Below, piece by piece: positions 63,706 through 64,000 of a stretch of 64,000 nucleotides of DNA. Within the stretch, counting starts at the first letter, position 1. Each line of letters begins with the position of its first letter. The notes beneath the pieces were generated by a model. It did not search any database, had not been told where the DNA came from, and saw only the letters and a program-made list of their open reading frames with translations. Made by a program: the position numbers and the translations under genes. The DNA comes from Duganella sp. sic0402 (GTDB taxonomy: Bacteria; Pseudomonadota; Gammaproteobacteria; Burkholderiales; Burkholderiaceae_D). The stretch lies in the NCBI RefSeq assembly GCF_019219065.1, contig NZ_JAHUWK010000003.1, positions 496,001 to 560,000 on the forward strand, given 5' to 3'.

Positions 63706-64000
63706 ATGTCCAGCATACCCAAGCAAACCCTGTGCGGCGTCATACCATGCCTGCGCTACCGCAACGCGCCAGCCGCGATTGAATGGCTGCGCGACACGCT
63801 CGGCTTTACCGTGCAGTTCGTGGTGCCGAATGAAGACGGCACGGTCGCCCACGCTCAGCTCACCTTCGGCAACAGCATGATCATGCTGGGTTCCGCCTTC
63901 GACACCGAATACGGCCAGCTGTTGAAACAGCCGGCGGATATCGGCGGCAAGGTCACGCAAAGCGCCTACCTGGTGGTCAATAACGCCGACCTGGTGTATG
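63706..64000 (+). CDS. VOC/glyoxalase-fold protein (C-terminus beyond window)
   Basis: 98 residues are visible, open to the window end. GGGAGGGAATA precedes the ATG. The pattern VIPCLRYRNAPAAIEWLRDTLGF and HAQLTFGNSMIMLGSA is that of the VOC superfamily, close to glyoxalase/bleomycin-resistance and PhnB-like proteins. It binds a metal or a small hydrophobic compound; the function cannot be narrowed without the rest. Confidence 0.82.
   Translation, partial: MSSIPKQTLCGVIPCLRYRNAPAAIEWLRDTLGFTVQFVVPNEDGTVAHAQLTFGNSMIMLGSAFDTEYGQLLKQPADIGGKVTQSAYLVVNNADLVY

Overview
The window looks like a chromosomal segment of a GC-rich betaproteobacterium, most plausibly Oxalobacteraceae (the Massilia/Duganella/Janthinobacterium group). 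This is an inference from gene content and style, not from a marker gene: there are three large TonB-dependent receptors, many LysR regulators, PEP-CTERM surface proteins, propeller/Y_Y_Y sensor kinases, and dense catabolic operons with divergent regulators. I see no rRNA, tRNA, CRISPR array, prophage or plasmid origin. The only mobile-element trace is a truncated IS3-type OrfA.

Layout. 1-4835 (minus): a secreted N-formylglutamate-amidohydrolase-like protein, a TonB receptor and a secreted M14 carboxypeptidase, the last cut by the window edge. 5066-5269: IS3 OrfA remnant. 5404-10150: a cobalamin riboswitch controls a siderophore-type TonB receptor and an overlapping PepSY membrane protein; a NiCoT-type cobalt/nickel permease is divergent and carries a palindromic operator candidate at its promoter. 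10119-15248: a large sensor kinase without an adjacent receiver, a LysR regulator, and a D-tartrate dehydratase (tarD). 15251-17138: a GH9 glycosidase with a perfect LacI-type operator, plus a tiny membrane ORF. 17265-19395: LysR/DoxX pair and a PEP-mutase-family enzyme. 19406-21803: DNA polymerase II with a LexA box. 21831-25845: an unknown protein, a NarL-type response regulator with its kinase, and an unknown secreted protein. 25995-30555: TonB receptor, then acyl-CoA dehydrogenase and histidine phosphatase. 30640-32419: LysR and an esterase. 32421-35909: pqiABC. 36003-36731: a periplasmic binding protein.

The second half is dominated by nucleobase catabolism. Purine side (36718-42491): urate hydroxylase PuuD with an M20 amidohydrolase and a thioesterase, a divergent LysR, and one polypeptide joining OHCU decarboxylase (UraD) to an allantoate-amidohydrolase-type domain. 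Pyrimidine side (45746-56561, one minus-strand run): aminotransferase, alanine dehydrogenase, acylating semialdehyde dehydrogenase, preT, preA, NCS1 transporter, dihydropyrimidinase, N-carbamoyl-beta-alanine amidase. Together these would take uracil or thymine through the dihydropyrimidine and the beta-amino acid to an acyl-CoA, with alanine dehydrogenase regenerating the pyruvate used by the aminotransferase. A MocR-type regulator and an overlapping RutR-like TetR regulator are divergent, and a RutR-like operator sits in the operon promoter.

58827-64000: two tandem choice-of-anchor-A PEP-CTERM proteins, a GNAT acetyltransferase, a translationally coupled trio (small membrane protein, LytS-type kinase, LytTR regulator), and the start of a VOC/glyoxalase-fold gene.

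The clearest regulatory finds are the cobalamin riboswitch, the LexA box of polB, the LacI-type operator of the GH9 gene and the RutR-like operator of the pyrimidine operon. All functions are read from sequence motifs and memory of families; no searches were run.
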